Both the position numbers and the translations under genes were made by a program. Below, one piece after another: positions 1 to 9,056 of a DNA stretch of 39,641 nt. The notes beneath the pieces were generated by a model that worked only from the letters and a program-made list of their open reading frames with translations, searched no databases and had not been told where the DNA came from. The stretch spans positions 1-39,641 of the forward strand of contig PDON01000035.1 in NCBI GenBank assembly GCA_002742935.1, read 5' to 3'. Origin of the DNA: Candidatus Cloacimonadota bacterium (GTDB lineage Bacteria; UBA4055). Position 1 is the first letter of the stretch. Every line of letters starts with the position of its first letter.

Positions 1-358
1 AAATAGCATTTTAACACCCAAAAGCAAATATAAAAATAACTATCTTACATATTATTTGGAAGTTGCTATTTTAAGATTTTTCTTGTTCGGAAGACAGGAG
101 AGAGAGAAAATATAAACTAAAACAAAAGAGTGTAAACTTTTTTTTGAGTTGTTTTAATAGTTTATTAAAAGCTTTGAAATATAATTTTTATATTTAAAGA
201 ACTTGAATACTCATTATATCCTATAAAAAAGTTTTATAAAAGAAAAGGCATAAGTATATAAAAATGACAAAAAAAGAGGTAAAATAGATCTCTGGGTTTA
301 TGAATTGTTAAAAATAAGGATAATAGATTTAGTTTAGTAACAGAGGATAAAGAACAGT

Positions 359-518
359 ATGAAAAATAATATCATAATCCATAGCAGTAATGATGGAAAA
401 ATCAATATTTAGAATTAGAAGTAAAAGAGGTACAGAGTTTAAAATATGGGCAAATACAATTCTTAAAGAGTATCTGAAAAAAGATTTTATCAAAAGGTTA
501 GAGATCTACTCTCTTTAA
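359..518 (+). pseudogene. Remnant of a RhuM-family (virulence protein RhuM) gene
   Basis: Two short pieces in different frames resemble parts of RhuM-family proteins. An ATG at 359 opens a 17-codon piece (MKNNIIIHSSNDGKINI) that ends at TAG 410-412; it looks like the family's N-terminal 'xxIVIYxSxDGxxxI' stretch. A second frame, from ATG 393 to TAA 516-518, encodes 41 residues including SKRGTEFKIWANTILKEYL, which looks like the family's conserved 'YRVKSxRGTxFRIWAxxxLxEY' segment. In an intact protein roughly 80 residues separate these segments, so an internal deletion plus a frameshift has occurred. RhuM genes usually sit in accessory islands, often near restriction-modification genes; nothing else of such an island is recognisable here. 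The family match is from memory of the motif. Confidence 0.6.
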
Positions 519-525
519 GTAGGGT

Positions 526-1581
526 CTACGACTCAGGAAGTACAACCCTAATAGTAGTACCTGAACTTGAGGTCTCTTTAACAAAGATCTTACCCTTATG
601 AATCTCTTCAAATACCCTCTTGGCAAGAACAAGACCTAACCCCCAACCTCTTTTCTTTGTGGTATAACCACTCTCAAAAACCCTTTTTTTATCGGTGAGA
701 CCTGAACCATTATCAATAAAATCAATAGTTATAAAACCATTTTTTTGGGTTACCCTAACAGAAATTTTACCCTCATAATTTTTAGATGAAAGTTCTTGAA
801 CAGAGTTTTTAAGAATATTTTCAAAAGCCCAGCTTAAAAGAGTAAAGTTTCCAAATAGGTTTATACTGGGAACTCCAATGTTAAAAACTATTCCGCTACT
901 TTTACTGGATCTCTCTTTTAGATACTTTACAACAGACTCTATTATTATTTTAAGATCACAATATTCAAAGTTTGGAATAACACCTATTTTGGAAAATCGG
1001 TTTGCAACAATATCAAGTCTTCTTAAATCCTCTCTCAAACCATCATAAACCATTTTTGTATCACTATTTAAACCAAACTCTCTTAATAGTTCAAGCCAAC
1101 CCATAATTGAGGAGAGTGGTGTACCCATTTGATGTGCTGCTTCTCTTGACATGGCAACTAAAACTTTACTTCTCTCATTTGAATTTAGAAGCCTTACAAT
1201 AACAAAATGGATACCTACAAGAAATAGAACCAAAATGATTAAAAAAATAGTAATAAAACTAAATTTATTAAACCTACTACTCTCAATATAATGGAAATAG
1301 TTACCATCAGAAAGTTTAACAGAAATATAACCTGAAGATATAGAGTCTTTGGAAAAATGGAAACTATCTACACTATTTTTTAAAAACTCTTCTTGATCTG
1401 ATAAACAATCCTCAGTTTGGGTTTTTAAAAATCTTTTAAAGCAAGTTTTGTAATTATTTGAAAAGGAAACAGTATTTAAATAGAAATAAAAGAGTGATAG
1501 AGATAGAATAACTATTGATAGTGTAAGAAATAAAACCTTAACTATTTTTCTGGATCTTCTATCATAATTCATATTCCACAT
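526..1581 (-). CDS. Membrane-bound sensor histidine kinase
   Basis: A 351-residue two-component sensor kinase. Two membrane segments (about residues 13-35 and 106-130) flank a short extracytoplasmic region of about 70 residues. The H-box is around AHQMGTPLSS with the phospho-acceptor His150. The ATP-binding domain shows an N-box (ENILKNS, Asn259), G1 (DNGSG, 290-294) and G2 (GWGLGL, 312-317). Transfer is expected to a response regulator Asp, but no regulator is adjacent, so the partner is unknown. There is no HAMP or PAS domain between TM2 and the H-box. The start at 1581 lies 3 nt after the waaA stop; an in-frame ATG at 1572 is an alternative. It is the last gene of the waaA transcript. The HATPase core is complete, so it should be active. 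Confidence 0.9.
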   Translation of the reverse strand: MWNMNYDRRSRKIVKVLFLTLSIVILSLSLFYFYLNTVSFSNNYKTCFKRFLKTQTEDCLSDQEEFLKNSVDSFHFSKDSISSGYISVKLSDGNYFHYIESSRFNKFSFITIFLIILVLFLVGIHFVIVRLLNSNERSKVLVAMSREAAHQMGTPLSSIMGWLELLREFGLNSDTKMVYDGLREDLRRLDIVANRFSKIGVIPNFEYCDLKIIIESVVKYLKERSSKSSGIVFNIGVPSINLFGNFTLLSWAFENILKNSVQELSSKNYEGKISVRVTQKNGFITIDFIDNGSGLTDKKRVFESGYTTKKRGWGLGLVLAKRVFEEIHKGKIFVKETSSSGTTIRVVLPES

Positions 1582-1584
1582 AAA

Positions 1585-2874
1585 CTAAATACCGTTTGTT
1601 ATAATATTGTAGATCCTTTCGGTAGCTCCGGATTTTTTCTGAATAAAGTTTTTACTCTGTTGAGAAACTTGATTGTAGTAAATTTTATTTCCCCATAGAG
1701 ATTTAACTATTTGATAAAGTTCACTACTATTATCAAAAGCAATACCACAACCTATATCAGTCATCTCTTTTGCCTCAGGAGATTTTGACAAGTTTGGACC
1801 AAAAAGCACCGGTAAGCCATAAGCTGCAGGTTCAAGAACAGAATGCAATCCTGCTTTTCCAAAACCTCCACCAACATAAGCAATTGAAGCTAAACTATAT
1901 ATAGCAGACAATATACCTATTTTATCAATAATCAAAACTTCACAACCCTCTTTTATACTACCCTTTCTAAGTTCAGAATAGACCTGATAACACAGATTAT
2001 TTTCTTGACAAACTGCCTCTATTTTATATATGTGCTCAACATCAATTTCATGAGGGACAATAATAAGAAAACTATCCTTATATCTTCCCTTTATATCACT
2101 CCAACTACCAAGAATAATCTCCTCTCCAACGGGCCAACTACTACCTGCAACAAAAATCTTTTTACTAACTCTAAACTCTCCAAAAGGATCATTTTCTGAA
2201 AAATGTACAGCATCTTTCTTAACTGTATCAAATCTTGAATCCCCACATATGTGGAGTTTTTCATCATAAGGATAGATATTAAAAAATCTATCCCTATTAC
2301 TCTTATCTATTGTTATTATTCCGGTAAAATGTTTGTATAACGATTTAAAAAAAGGTTTTACATACCAATTTCCCACTTTAGAATCCTTTGCATATAGAGC
2401 ATTTACAAGATATATGGGGGTATCCCTTCTGCTAAGTTCAAGAATAAAATTGGGCCACACATCATGCTTAGAAATTATAACAAGAGAAGGGTTTATAAAA
2501 CTGATAAAATTTTTTGTTATAAAATAAGTATCAAAAGGAACATATGATATAATATCGACTAGATCGGACTCATCTTTGCTAATATTTTTATACGCTGAAG
2601 AGGAGAATACTGAAATTACCAAGTTATACTTCTCTCTCTCTTTATTAAACCTCTCAATAATAGGAATTATCTGCTTAAACTCCCCCATTGATGAAACATG
2701 AAAAAGTACAGTTTTTTTGAATGGTCCCAAATTAGCTATCTCATTGGAAAGCTTTTTGATAATATTAGTTCTCTCTTTTATGGCTGTATAGATCTTTTTT
2801 GAAAAAAGGGATAGAACAAACATACCTAAAAAAGCTATTGGAACTATAAATATATTATAAAAGAATCTTAACAT
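1585..2874 (-). CDS. waaA: 3-deoxy-D-manno-octulosonic acid (Kdo) transferase
   Basis: The 429-residue product matches the usual length of WaaA/KdtA, the inner-membrane enzyme that adds Kdo from CMP-Kdo to lipid A precursors in lipopolysaccharide synthesis. An N-terminal hydrophobic anchor (about residues 5-25) is followed by the GT30 N-domain with SSMGEFKQ (family: SVGE) and KHDVWPN (family: ETELWPN). The C-domain has VAGSSWPVGEE (family: GSTHxGEE) and the conserved AYVGGGFG...LEPAAYGLPVLFGP block. The acceptor-side Glu of ETELWPN is replaced by His/Asp, as in some divergent members. The start has AGAGG six bases upstream. It indicates a Gram-negative outer membrane. It is followed after 3 nt by the histidine kinase. 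Confidence 0.92.
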   Translation of the reverse strand: MLRFFYNIFIVPIAFLGMFVLSLFSKKIYTAIKERTNIIKKLSNEIANLGPFKKTVLFHVSSMGEFKQIIPIIERFNKEREKYNLVISVFSSSAYKNISKDESDLVDIISYVPFDTYFITKNFISFINPSLVIISKHDVWPNFILELSRRDTPIYLVNALYAKDSKVGNWYVKPFFKSLYKHFTGIITIDKSNRDRFFNIYPYDEKLHICGDSRFDTVKKDAVHFSENDPFGEFRVSKKIFVAGSSWPVGEEIILGSWSDIKGRYKDSFLIIVPHEIDVEHIYKIEAVCQENNLCYQVYSELRKGSIKEGCEVLIIDKIGILSAIYSLASIAYVGGGFGKAGLHSVLEPAAYGLPVLFGPNLSKSPEAKEMTDIGCGIAFDNSSELYQIVKSLWGNKIYYNQVSQQSKNFIQKKSGATERIYNIITNGI

Positions 2875-2911
2875 AAAAAACCTCTAAAAATAGAAAATTA
2901 AACTATTATTT

Positions 2912-3379
2912 CTAGCTTTTTGTCTTAACAAACTCAATATCAATCTTCTCATCTAAAGTTAAGATCATAAAAGAGTTGTAATCAACATATCTGTTACTTG
3001 TTACACTTCCGGGAGATGCAACTATAGTACTCCCTCTATCAGATCTGTAAGGGTGATGAATATGACCGTGAAGAATAAGATTGTAGTCACTAAATTTATA
3101 ATCCAGGAAATCTATATTTTCGGTGTGTCCATGAAGTAATTTTATCTTGAAATCATTATATATAAAATCCTCCTCTATTTTTATAGAGGGTATTTCAAAA
3201 TCATTGTTACCTCTTACAGCCAAAAGTTTTCCCGTAGATTTTAGAGAATTGTAATACTCCAAAGAGATAAAATCACCCAAATGAAATATTTTATCACAGC
3301 TCTCAATAAAGGTTGATAGTTCTTTACATCTACTTCTATTACCATAGTAGTGGGTATCAGATAAAACGAGGATCTTCAA
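2912..3379 (-). CDS. YfcE/MJ0936-family metallophosphodiesterase
   Basis: The 155-residue calcineurin-like phosphoesterase carries the whole metal-binding set: LSDTHYYGN (D8, H10), GDF, GNND, LHGH and HGHIHHP. Family members hydrolyse phosphodiesters with Mn2+ in the cytoplasm; the natural substrate is unknown. Length is typical of the compact YfcE/MJ0936 group. The start is TTG (3377-3379), not ATG, with AAAGG about 8 bases upstream. The first 23 bases overlap the end of ribF in another frame, so the two are probably translationally coupled. No signal peptide is visible. Confidence 0.88.
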   Translation of the reverse strand: MKILVLSDTHYYGNRSRCKELSTFIESCDKIFHLGDFISLEYYNSLKSTGKLLAVRGNNDFEIPSIKIEEDFIYNDFKIKLLHGHTENIDFLDYKFSDYNLILHGHIHHPYRSDRGSTIVASPGSVTSNRYVDYNSFMILTLDEKIDIEFVKTKS

Positions 3380-4298
3380 AATTTATACCTTTTGTAAGAT
3401 TTATTGCTCTATTTTTGTCTATAATAAGTTGATCTGTTAAAGATTCTATTCCGTCAAACTTTATCTCATCTCTTAACCTAAGAATAAAATATAATCTTAA
3501 TTTTTTGTCGTAGCAATAATCATTATAGTTAAGAATATAAGATTCTATTGTTTTCTTTCCTTCTTCAAAGGTTGGATTATAGCCTATATTTGTCATACTG
3601 AAGTAAAAAACACCATCAAGCTTAACAGCGGTAAAGTATACACCAACTTCCGGTCTCATCTTTTTAGGATTTTCAGGGAGAAGATTTATAGTTGGGAAAT
3701 TTATAGTTCTCCCCCTCTTTTTACCATGTACAACCACACCATCAATAAAGAAAAATCTTCCAAGATATGAATCTACATTACCATCCCAACTTAAAACAGA
3801 TTGTCTAATAATTGTACTTGAGATAGGTTTATTGTTGAGCATTCTTGGAGGAACACTACTCACATTAAAAGAGAACTCCTTTCCAAGTTTCTCAAGATCT
3901 AAAAAACCACCTTTCCTATCTTTACCAAAGTGATGATTAAAACCGGAAACAAAATGTTTAACCTCAACATTTGCAAGTATATAATCTCTTATAAAAACTG
4001 TAGGATCGGTTTTCATTATCTCTCTATTAAACTCCTGAACAATGAGAAAATCTATTCCTGTTCTTTCCAAAAGTTCTATCTTTTCACTCCAAGTAGTTAT
4101 ATACCTAATATCATAATCAGGATTTACAACCTCCCTAGGGTGAGGCTTAAAGGTTATAATTGCAGATTTTGATCCTGTCTCATCTGCTTTTCTCTTTAAA
4201 TGATCTATCAGATCAATATGACCTAAATGGATACCATCAAAAGAACCCAAGGTTATTGTTAGTGGTTTATCTATATCTTTAAGTGTACAAATTTTCAT
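3357..4298 (-). CDS. ribF: Bifunctional riboflavin kinase / FAD synthetase
   Basis: The 313-residue protein has the normal RibF length and makes FMN then FAD from riboflavin. The N-terminal FAD synthetase (nucleotidyltransferase) half shows TLGSFDGIHLGH (family: GxFDGxHxGH), TFKPHPREVV, GFNHHFGKDRKG and SSTIIRQ. The C-terminal flavokinase half begins at about residue 180 with GRFFFIDGVVVHGKKRGRTI and FPTINL, followed by GVYFTAV and a late Glu in the IESYIL region. The start at 4298 has a weak GGAAAA. It heads a ribF-yfcE pair, with waaA and the kinase about 40 bp further on, so a common transcript is plausible. Confidence 0.95.
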   Translation of the reverse strand: MKICTLKDIDKPLTITLGSFDGIHLGHIDLIDHLKRKADETGSKSAIITFKPHPREVVNPDYDIRYITTWSEKIELLERTGIDFLIVQEFNREIMKTDPTVFIRDYILANVEVKHFVSGFNHHFGKDRKGGFLDLEKLGKEFSFNVSSVPPRMLNNKPISSTIIRQSVLSWDGNVDSYLGRFFFIDGVVVHGKKRGRTINFPTINLLPENPKKMRPEVGVYFTAVKLDGVFYFSMTNIGYNPTFEEGKKTIESYILNYNDYCYDKKLRLYFILRLRDEIKFDGIESLTDQLIIDKNRAINLTKGINFEDPRFI

Positions 4299-4426
4299 AA
4301 ATTTTCCATAATTTAAAGGAGATGTTAAATATAAACTATCTTTACCATTCGGTCAAATTAACCTAGATTCTTCTATAGATCAAAAGAACCAATTAAACAG
4401 ATAAGATTTCTCCTATTTCTAAAACT

Positions 4427-5329
4427 CTACTCAATAGGATAGCTCTCAAGATCATACGCCAAATATATTTTACCCTTAAAAAGCTCCTTTGCATCATCTC
4501 TAAACTTCTCATATCTAATATATGAAGCACTAAAATGGGAGAGAACCAAAGCTTTAACCCCAGACTCTTTTGCAACTTCACCACACATATATGAAGTTAA
4601 ATGCATTCTATCTCTGGCTCTATCTTCAAACTCTTTCTGAAAAGTTGATTCAATATAGAGCATATCAGCATTTTCTGCCAACTTAAAAAGGTTATCACAG
4701 AGATAAGTATCTGAAATAAAGGTAAATATTTTACCCTTAACAGGGTCTGAAGCTATATCTGAAAGCTTAACAATACCATTTTCTGTTTCCACTTCGCCCT
4801 TTTTCTGTAACTCACCCAAAATAGGACCTTGAGAAAGACCAAATGATTCTGCTTTTTTAAGATCAATATTACCGGGTTTATCTTTAAAAGATACTCTAAA
4901 ACCAAAGCAATCTACTCTATGGTTAAGCTCATAGGTTGTTACATTAAACATATCCTGTTTAAAAATCTTACCATTGGAAGCTTCCAAAACCTCAAGATCA
5001 AACCCCAGTCTTGATCCTGAAATTTTAAGATTAAAGTTTATATACTCCTCCAAACCTTTTGGACCTATAATGGTAATAGAACCGGGTATATTAAACATAC
5101 TTTTTGTAGAAAGAAGGGGAACTAAACCTGCAATATGATCTTGGTGTAGATGAGAAATAAAGATATACTTAATTTTACTTAACTTATATGAGGCTCTTAT
5201 AAGCTGTCTTTGAGTACCTTCGGCACAATCAAACATTATTCCGTATGCCTCATTTTTAAGAACAAAAGAGGTACAATTTCTATATTTTGTGGGAGCTCCT
5301 CCACTAGAGCCTAAAATAAGAAGTTCCAT
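4427..5329 (-). CDS. rnz: Ribonuclease Z (tRNA 3' processing endonuclease)
   Basis: The 300-residue metallo-beta-lactamase-fold protein has the RNase Z signatures: GSSGGAPT near the N-terminus, FDCAEGTQRQL, the zinc motif HLHQDH(IAGL), FISDT for the bridging Asp and LSHFSASYI with the last His. RNase Z cuts tRNA precursors after the discriminator base. Length agrees with bacterial trans-type RNase Z (about 305). The exosite arm region lies around residues 150-190. ATG 5327-5329 is preceded by AAGG. It is flanked by gaps of about 110-130 bp, so it may be transcribed alone. Confidence 0.93.
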   Translation of the reverse strand: MELLILGSSGGAPTKYRNCTSFVLKNEAYGIMFDCAEGTQRQLIRASYKLSKIKYIFISHLHQDHIAGLVPLLSTKSMFNIPGSITIIGPKGLEEYINFNLKISGSRLGFDLEVLEASNGKIFKQDMFNVTTYELNHRVDCFGFRVSFKDKPGNIDLKKAESFGLSQGPILGELQKKGEVETENGIVKLSDIASDPVKGKIFTFISDTYLCDNLFKLAENADMLYIESTFQKEFEDRARDRMHLTSYMCGEVAKESGVKALVLSHFSASYIRYEKFRDDAKELFKGKIYLAYDLESYPIE

Positions 5330-5440
5330 ATATAACCTTTTTATTTAAAACATATTGCCCTAAAAATCTCATATAGAGATCAAACAATGGTAAGATTAAC
5401 CCTAAGATTAAGAGTGAACCTGTATACAAAAAGAGATCTA

Positions 5441-6208
5441 CTAATCAAGGCTACCTAAAAAAAGATCATCCATTCCGTACAAACCAAACTTATCAATATT
5501 TTCAATAAATCTTATAGCTTTTATCACACCTTTGGAAAATAGATCTCTGGTTACGGCTCTGTGAGAGATCTCAATATTTTCACCAACACCGGAAAAGATA
5601 ACTTTATGATCACCAATAACATCTCCACCTCTCAAGGTGTGAACCCCTATCTCATTTTTTAATCTTTTGGCATTGTTTCCAAATCTTCCATGCTTTTCAA
5701 ATAAATCTTTTCTGGCAGAATGGATAGTATTTAAAATAGTTTTTGCAGTACCTGAAGGAGCATCTGTTTTACCGTTATGGTGCATCTCAACAACTTCAAT
5801 ATCAAAACTTTCATCAGCCATCTTTGTTGTAAGATCAACAAGCTTGTTGAGAATATAGATACCTGTTGAAAAGTTTGTAGAGTAGAAGATAGAAGTTTTA
5901 GAAGAGAGTTTTTTCATTTCACCAATTTGATCACTACTTAAACCTGTAGTTCCTGAAATAAACTTTTTACCCAAAATTGATACAAGTTTTAGATTCTCCA
6001 TCATTGAATCGACAGGAGTAAAATCTACAACAATATCGTAACTTGAATTTACAGATTTAAGATCTGTTTTAAACTCAACACCTTTAATATTTTCATTATT
6101 TACCCTATCAACTATAGCAACAAGATTTAAATTATCTATACTATCCAATAAAGAACAGATAGATTTTCCCATTCTTCCAAAACCGCCTACAACTACAATA
6201 TTACTCAT
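5441..6208 (-). CDS. dapB: 4-hydroxy-tetrahydrodipicolinate reductase
   Basis: DapB reduces 4-hydroxy-tetrahydrodipicolinate with NAD(P)H in the lysine/diaminopimelate pathway. Seen: the dinucleotide loop VVGGFGRMGKSI at the N-terminus, ISGTTGLS, TNFSTGIYIL, and the catalytic/substrate block EMHHNGKTDAPSGTA (family: E-x-HHxxKxDAPSGTA). I place the start at ATG 6206-6208 (255 residues), because AGAAGG lies about 8 bases upstream and the peptidase stop is 4 nt before it; an in-frame ATG at 6229 would lie inside the upstream gene. The coupling with an M23 peptidase puts DAP supply next to cell-wall remodelling. Confidence 0.95.
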   Translation of the reverse strand: MSNIVVVGGFGRMGKSICSLLDSIDNLNLVAIVDRVNNENIKGVEFKTDLKSVNSSYDIVVDFTPVDSMMENLKLVSILGKKFISGTTGLSSDQIGEMKKLSSKTSIFYSTNFSTGIYILNKLVDLTTKMADESFDIEVVEMHHNGKTDAPSGTAKTILNTIHSARKDLFEKHGRFGNNAKRLKNEIGVHTLRGGDVIGDHKVIFSGVGENIEISHRAVTRDLFSKGVIKAIRFIENIDKFGLYGMDDLFLGSLD

Positions 6209-6212
6209 AAAA

Positions 6213-7571
6213 TTAACCTTCTCTTTCAATTCTATCTTTAAGCTTCAAAATATCTTTCATTTGAGCTTTAAACTTATCAAGTCTTTTACCCTTAAGCTTT
6301 GGAGTTGCTATCATTCTTTTATTGAGAGGATTTACCCATTTTCCCTTATACTTTATACCAAAGTGAAGATGAGGACCGGAAACTCTACCGGTTTTACCAA
6401 CCTTACCAATAACCTGCCTTGGAGAAACACCCTGACCTTTTCTAACACTTATAGAGCTCATATGAAGATAGTAGGTTCTAGTTCCATCGGGATGTTTAAT
6501 TATAACATGCTTTCCCGAAAGCTTATTGTTTTTTACAGCTTCAACCTTTCCGGTAGCAACAGCATAGATAGGGGTTCCAATCCTACCCCTATAATCAACA
6601 CCATTATGAAACGATCTTCTCTTTGTAACAGGATGAACTCTCCAACCAAAATTTGATGTTACATGAATTTTATCCAGAGGATACCTCAAAGCTGAGTGGA
6701 TTAAAGCTTTTCCATCTTTTGTGTAATGTGCTGTATATGTTGAAGATTCATCATTATCATCATATCTGAATGCTTCATGTTTACCCGCTTTTTTTCCTTC
6801 ATAAGAAGCGTATAAAATCTTTCCACCTCTAAGATCTAAGCCATCATAGCTCTGCTCTTCAACAAGAACATAAAAAGTATCACCATTTCTAGCATTATAT
6901 CTAAAATTAACAGTACACTCCATTATTCCATTAACAGCTTGTTTAAGATTAGATTTAAGACCTGCATTTATAAGAGAGTTATCCAAAGTATTTTCAAGCT
7001 CACCCTTATATACTTTAAGTCTCTTTTCAGATTCCAAACTATTCCTACTGTAAACAAGACCTGAATCGGAGTTAGTTAAAACATGAGAGATCAAAATATT
7101 TGGTCTGTACTGAAACTTTTTTATAGATTTACAATCATCTTTAAACTCAATAAGAAGCTCCTCTCCGGCTCTCAAATATCTAAAATCTACATGCTCTCTA
7201 AGATTCTTAATGATATCAATAGCATTGTTATGAGAAACACCATCAATAGCAACCAAAGATTCAGATAATCCCTTGCCCGAAAGGATCTCACCCTTTCTAT
7301 ACTTTGGGGAAATATAAAATTTTAGTTTATATAAAATACCGTTATCTACCCTATCCAAAAGCTTTCCCATTTCAGAGAAAAGATCTCCATTGATAATTTT
7401 AGCTGTCAAACTAACTTGAAATGGTTTAGCTAAAGATAAAAGCTCCTCTTTATTGATTTTATGTTTAGAACTCTCTACTCTACCTTTGGTCTCTTTCTCT
7501 TTGGAACATGATAGGAAAAAGAGTAAAATTATAAGTACAATATATTTTGATACAGACACAAACAATCCCAT
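6213..7571 (-). CDS. M23-family (LytM) peptidoglycan endopeptidase, lipoprotein
   Basis: A 452-residue envelope protein. The N-terminus is a lipoprotein signal (hydrophobic VLIILLFFLSC, Cys as acylation site). The middle (about residues 100-300) resembles the OapA/LysM-like region of MepM-type endopeptidases, with an 'RYLRAGEELLIEF' stretch. The C-terminal M23 domain has HNGVDYRG (HxxxD zinc ligands) and GPHLHFGIKYKGKWVNP (HxH). Active members cleave stem-peptide cross-links; the zinc ligands are intact, so activity is expected. ATG 7569-7571 is preferred over the upstream TTG at 7610 because it directly precedes the signal peptide, although no good ribosome site is visible. dapB follows after 4 nt. 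Confidence 0.9.
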   Translation of the reverse strand: MGLFVSVSKYIVLIILLFFLSCSKEKETKGRVESSKHKINKEELLSLAKPFQVSLTAKIINGDLFSEMGKLLDRVDNGILYKLKFYISPKYRKGEILSGKGLSESLVAIDGVSHNNAIDIIKNLREHVDFRYLRAGEELLIEFKDDCKSIKKFQYRPNILISHVLTNSDSGLVYSRNSLESEKRLKVYKGELENTLDNSLINAGLKSNLKQAVNGIMECTVNFRYNARNGDTFYVLVEEQSYDGLDLRGGKILYASYEGKKAGKHEAFRYDDNDESSTYTAHYTKDGKALIHSALRYPLDKIHVTSNFGWRVHPVTKRRSFHNGVDYRGRIGTPIYAVATGKVEAVKNNKLSGKHVIIKHPDGTRTYYLHMSSISVRKGQGVSPRQVIGKVGKTGRVSGPHLHFGIKYKGKWVNPLNKRMIATPKLKGKRLDKFKAQMKDILKLKDRIEREG

Positions 7572-7676
7572 TTTTTTACAACAATCTATAAACAATAGAT
7601 AAAAAATCAATAGTAAGTTTATTTTTTATAATCAAGGTCTAGAGAAAAAGATAAACAATAGATAAAAAAGAGAGTG

Positions 7677-8210
7677 TTAAGAAACCATCTTCTCTGCCTC
7701 AGCGTATATAAGTTTCCTCTCATCTTCACCCACAAACCGGGTAATGATTTTAGCAATTATGACAATACCAACTATATCTATAACCAATCTGGAAAGAGCA
7801 AATCTAACTCCCAAAGCTTCCAATTCAAATAAAAACATTGGAACCTTCGTAGTTGACCAAGCTCCTATAAATATAATAATATTAGAAAATTTAGCACCCT
7901 TTTTCATCAAAACTGAGGCAATGGGAAAAGCTCCGTATAAGGGACCGGCTGAAACAGCACCCATAAAAAATGATACAGCTATACCTTTTATCCCCGATTT
8001 ATTACCAAGATATTTAATTGTAGTCTCTTTGGGGATCCATGTATCTAACAAACCCAAGATTATAAAAACAGGAGGAACTATTATCATCATATCTATAAGA
8101 GAGTTTCCTGTTGAAATTAGAGCTCTTCCTCCAACTTCTTTGTCAAAAAAATATAAAACAGCAATAGCTAATACTCCAATAATTGAAAGTTTGTATCTCT
8201 TTAAAACCAT
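7677..8210 (-). CDS. Half-size permease, YraQ/ArsP-like, second partner
   Basis: A 177-residue membrane protein with about four to five hydrophobic segments. It has the family signatures GAVSAGPLYGAFPIASVLMKKG and FIGAWSTTKVPMFLFE, which resemble half of the PF03773 (YraQ/ArsP_1) permeases. Full-length relatives have two such halves in one chain. The neighbour 8201-8680 supplies the other half and overlaps by 10 bp, so the pair should be co-translated and form one transporter. The substrate is unknown; some ArsP members export organoarsenicals, but no arsenic genes are near. The gene ends at 7677. Confidence 0.75.
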   Translation of the reverse strand: MVLKRYKLSIIGVLAIAVLYFFDKEVGGRALISTGNSLIDMMIIVPPVFIILGLLDTWIPKETTIKYLGNKSGIKGIAVSFFMGAVSAGPLYGAFPIASVLMKKGAKFSNIIIFIGAWSTTKVPMFLFELEALGVRFALSRLVIDIVGIVIIAKIITRFVGEDERKLIYAEAEKMVS

Positions 8211-8680
8211 AAACCCTCCGCAATATTACCTACCATATATCCAACTATAAACGAAAAGATAAGGGCTAAAACATTTCTAAGCATGGTAACTTTATACCCA
8301 AAATATTTTTTCTCTATGGGAAAAGTAATAACTCCTACCATCATTACAGTAGAAACAAAAGTAGCTACCTGTATATATCCAGCACCGCTATCAAGAAAAC
8401 TTTTTGCTGTTGGAAAAGCTATAAATCCGGGAATTAAAGTAATAGAACCCACAATGCTTGAGATAACAACACCCAAGATTCCCGATTCTTTACCTATAAT
8501 AGATGATATAAACTCTCTATCAAAAAGTGAAAGAGTAACACCAATTAAAATAATAACACCCAAAAATTGAGGTAAAATTTTATAAAATGCTTTCCACCCC
8601 TTTATTAGAGATTTTTTTGTTTTTTCTCTACTCTTAAAAAAAGAGAGTATTAAAAAAAATCCTGCAACTATATACAACAT
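8201..8680 (-). CDS. Half-size permease, YraQ/ArsP-like, first partner
   Basis: A 159-residue membrane protein of about four segments with an internal SIVGSITLIPGFIAFPTAKSF block, parallel to the GAVSAGPLYGAFPIASVL block in its neighbour, and a FVSTVMMVGVITFPIE segment parallel to FIGAWSTTKVPMFLFE. It therefore looks like the matching half of the same YraQ/ArsP-type permease. It is translated first, and its stop overlaps the start of the second half by 10 bp. The basic SREKTKK stretch after the first segment suggests a cytoplasmic loop. Substrate unknown. Confidence 0.75.
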   Translation of the reverse strand: MLYIVAGFFLILSFFKSREKTKKSLIKGWKAFYKILPQFLGVIILIGVTLSLFDREFISSIIGKESGILGVVISSIVGSITLIPGFIAFPTAKSFLDSGAGYIQVATFVSTVMMVGVITFPIEKKYFGYKVTMLRNVLALIFSFIVGYMVGNIAEGLWF

Positions 8681-8752
8681 ACACCTTTAATCCTACTAAT
8701 CAGGTAAAATATTTAATCTATAGAAACTAGAACATTTAAAGAAAAAATCAAT

Positions 8753-8781
8753 AAAAAAGATCCCGATTTGGGATCTTTTTT
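8753..8781 (-). terminator. Intrinsic terminator after the small zinc-protein gene
   Basis: A perfect 12-bp inverted repeat (AAAAAAGATCCC / GGGATCTTTTTT, loop GATTT) lies 60 bp past the stop of the gene at 8841-9056. It gives a U-run on either strand, so it can act in both directions, but only the minus-strand gene needs it. Confidence 0.88.
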
Positions 8782-8840
8782 ATATATAAACTTTCCAGAT
8801 CTTCTCCATACAAGATCTCTATTAAAGTTTTAAATTATTC

Positions 8841-9056
8841 TTATGCTGATTCCTCTTCAGGAGACTCTTTTAATAGAATATCCTTAATATTCTCTTTTGC
8901 CTTATATCTTCTGTCTAATGTTTGGGTTTTAAACTTATTCTTACACTCTCTACAAACATCTCCTATTTGTAGCTTAGCTTTACTTTTAAAAGGAAAATCG
9001 GTTTCAGGCTTTTCAACATTACAGTGAGAACACCTTTTTGTAGGTACTTTTTTCAT
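8841..9056 (-). CDS. Small four-cysteine zinc-binding protein
   Basis: A 71-residue protein with two Cys pairs, C9-SH-C12 and C35-RE-C38, around a 'KPETDFPFKSK' stretch. This resembles the zinc part of small HNH/endonuclease-VII-like proteins (CxxC..KPxxxF..C..C), but the nuclease His/Asn residues are not evident, so it may be only a nucleic-acid-binding ribbon. The C-terminus is charged and acidic (ESPEEESA). I chose ATG 9054-9056 because GAGG lies 6 bases upstream; an in-frame start at 9089 has no such site. It is a single-gene unit with its own strong terminator. Function unknown. Confidence 0.7.
   Translation of the reverse strand: MKKVPTKRCSHCNVEKPETDFPFKSKAKLQIGDVCRECKNKFKTQTLDRRYKAKENIKDILLKESPEEESA

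Noticed and set aside
6261..6656. 131-codon plus-strand frame
   Set aside because: Antisense to the conserved M23 domain; the minus-strand frame has clear catalytic motifs.
7744..8250. 168-codon plus-strand frame opposite the split permease
   Set aside because: Antisense shadow of hydrophobic coding sequence; no ribosome site.
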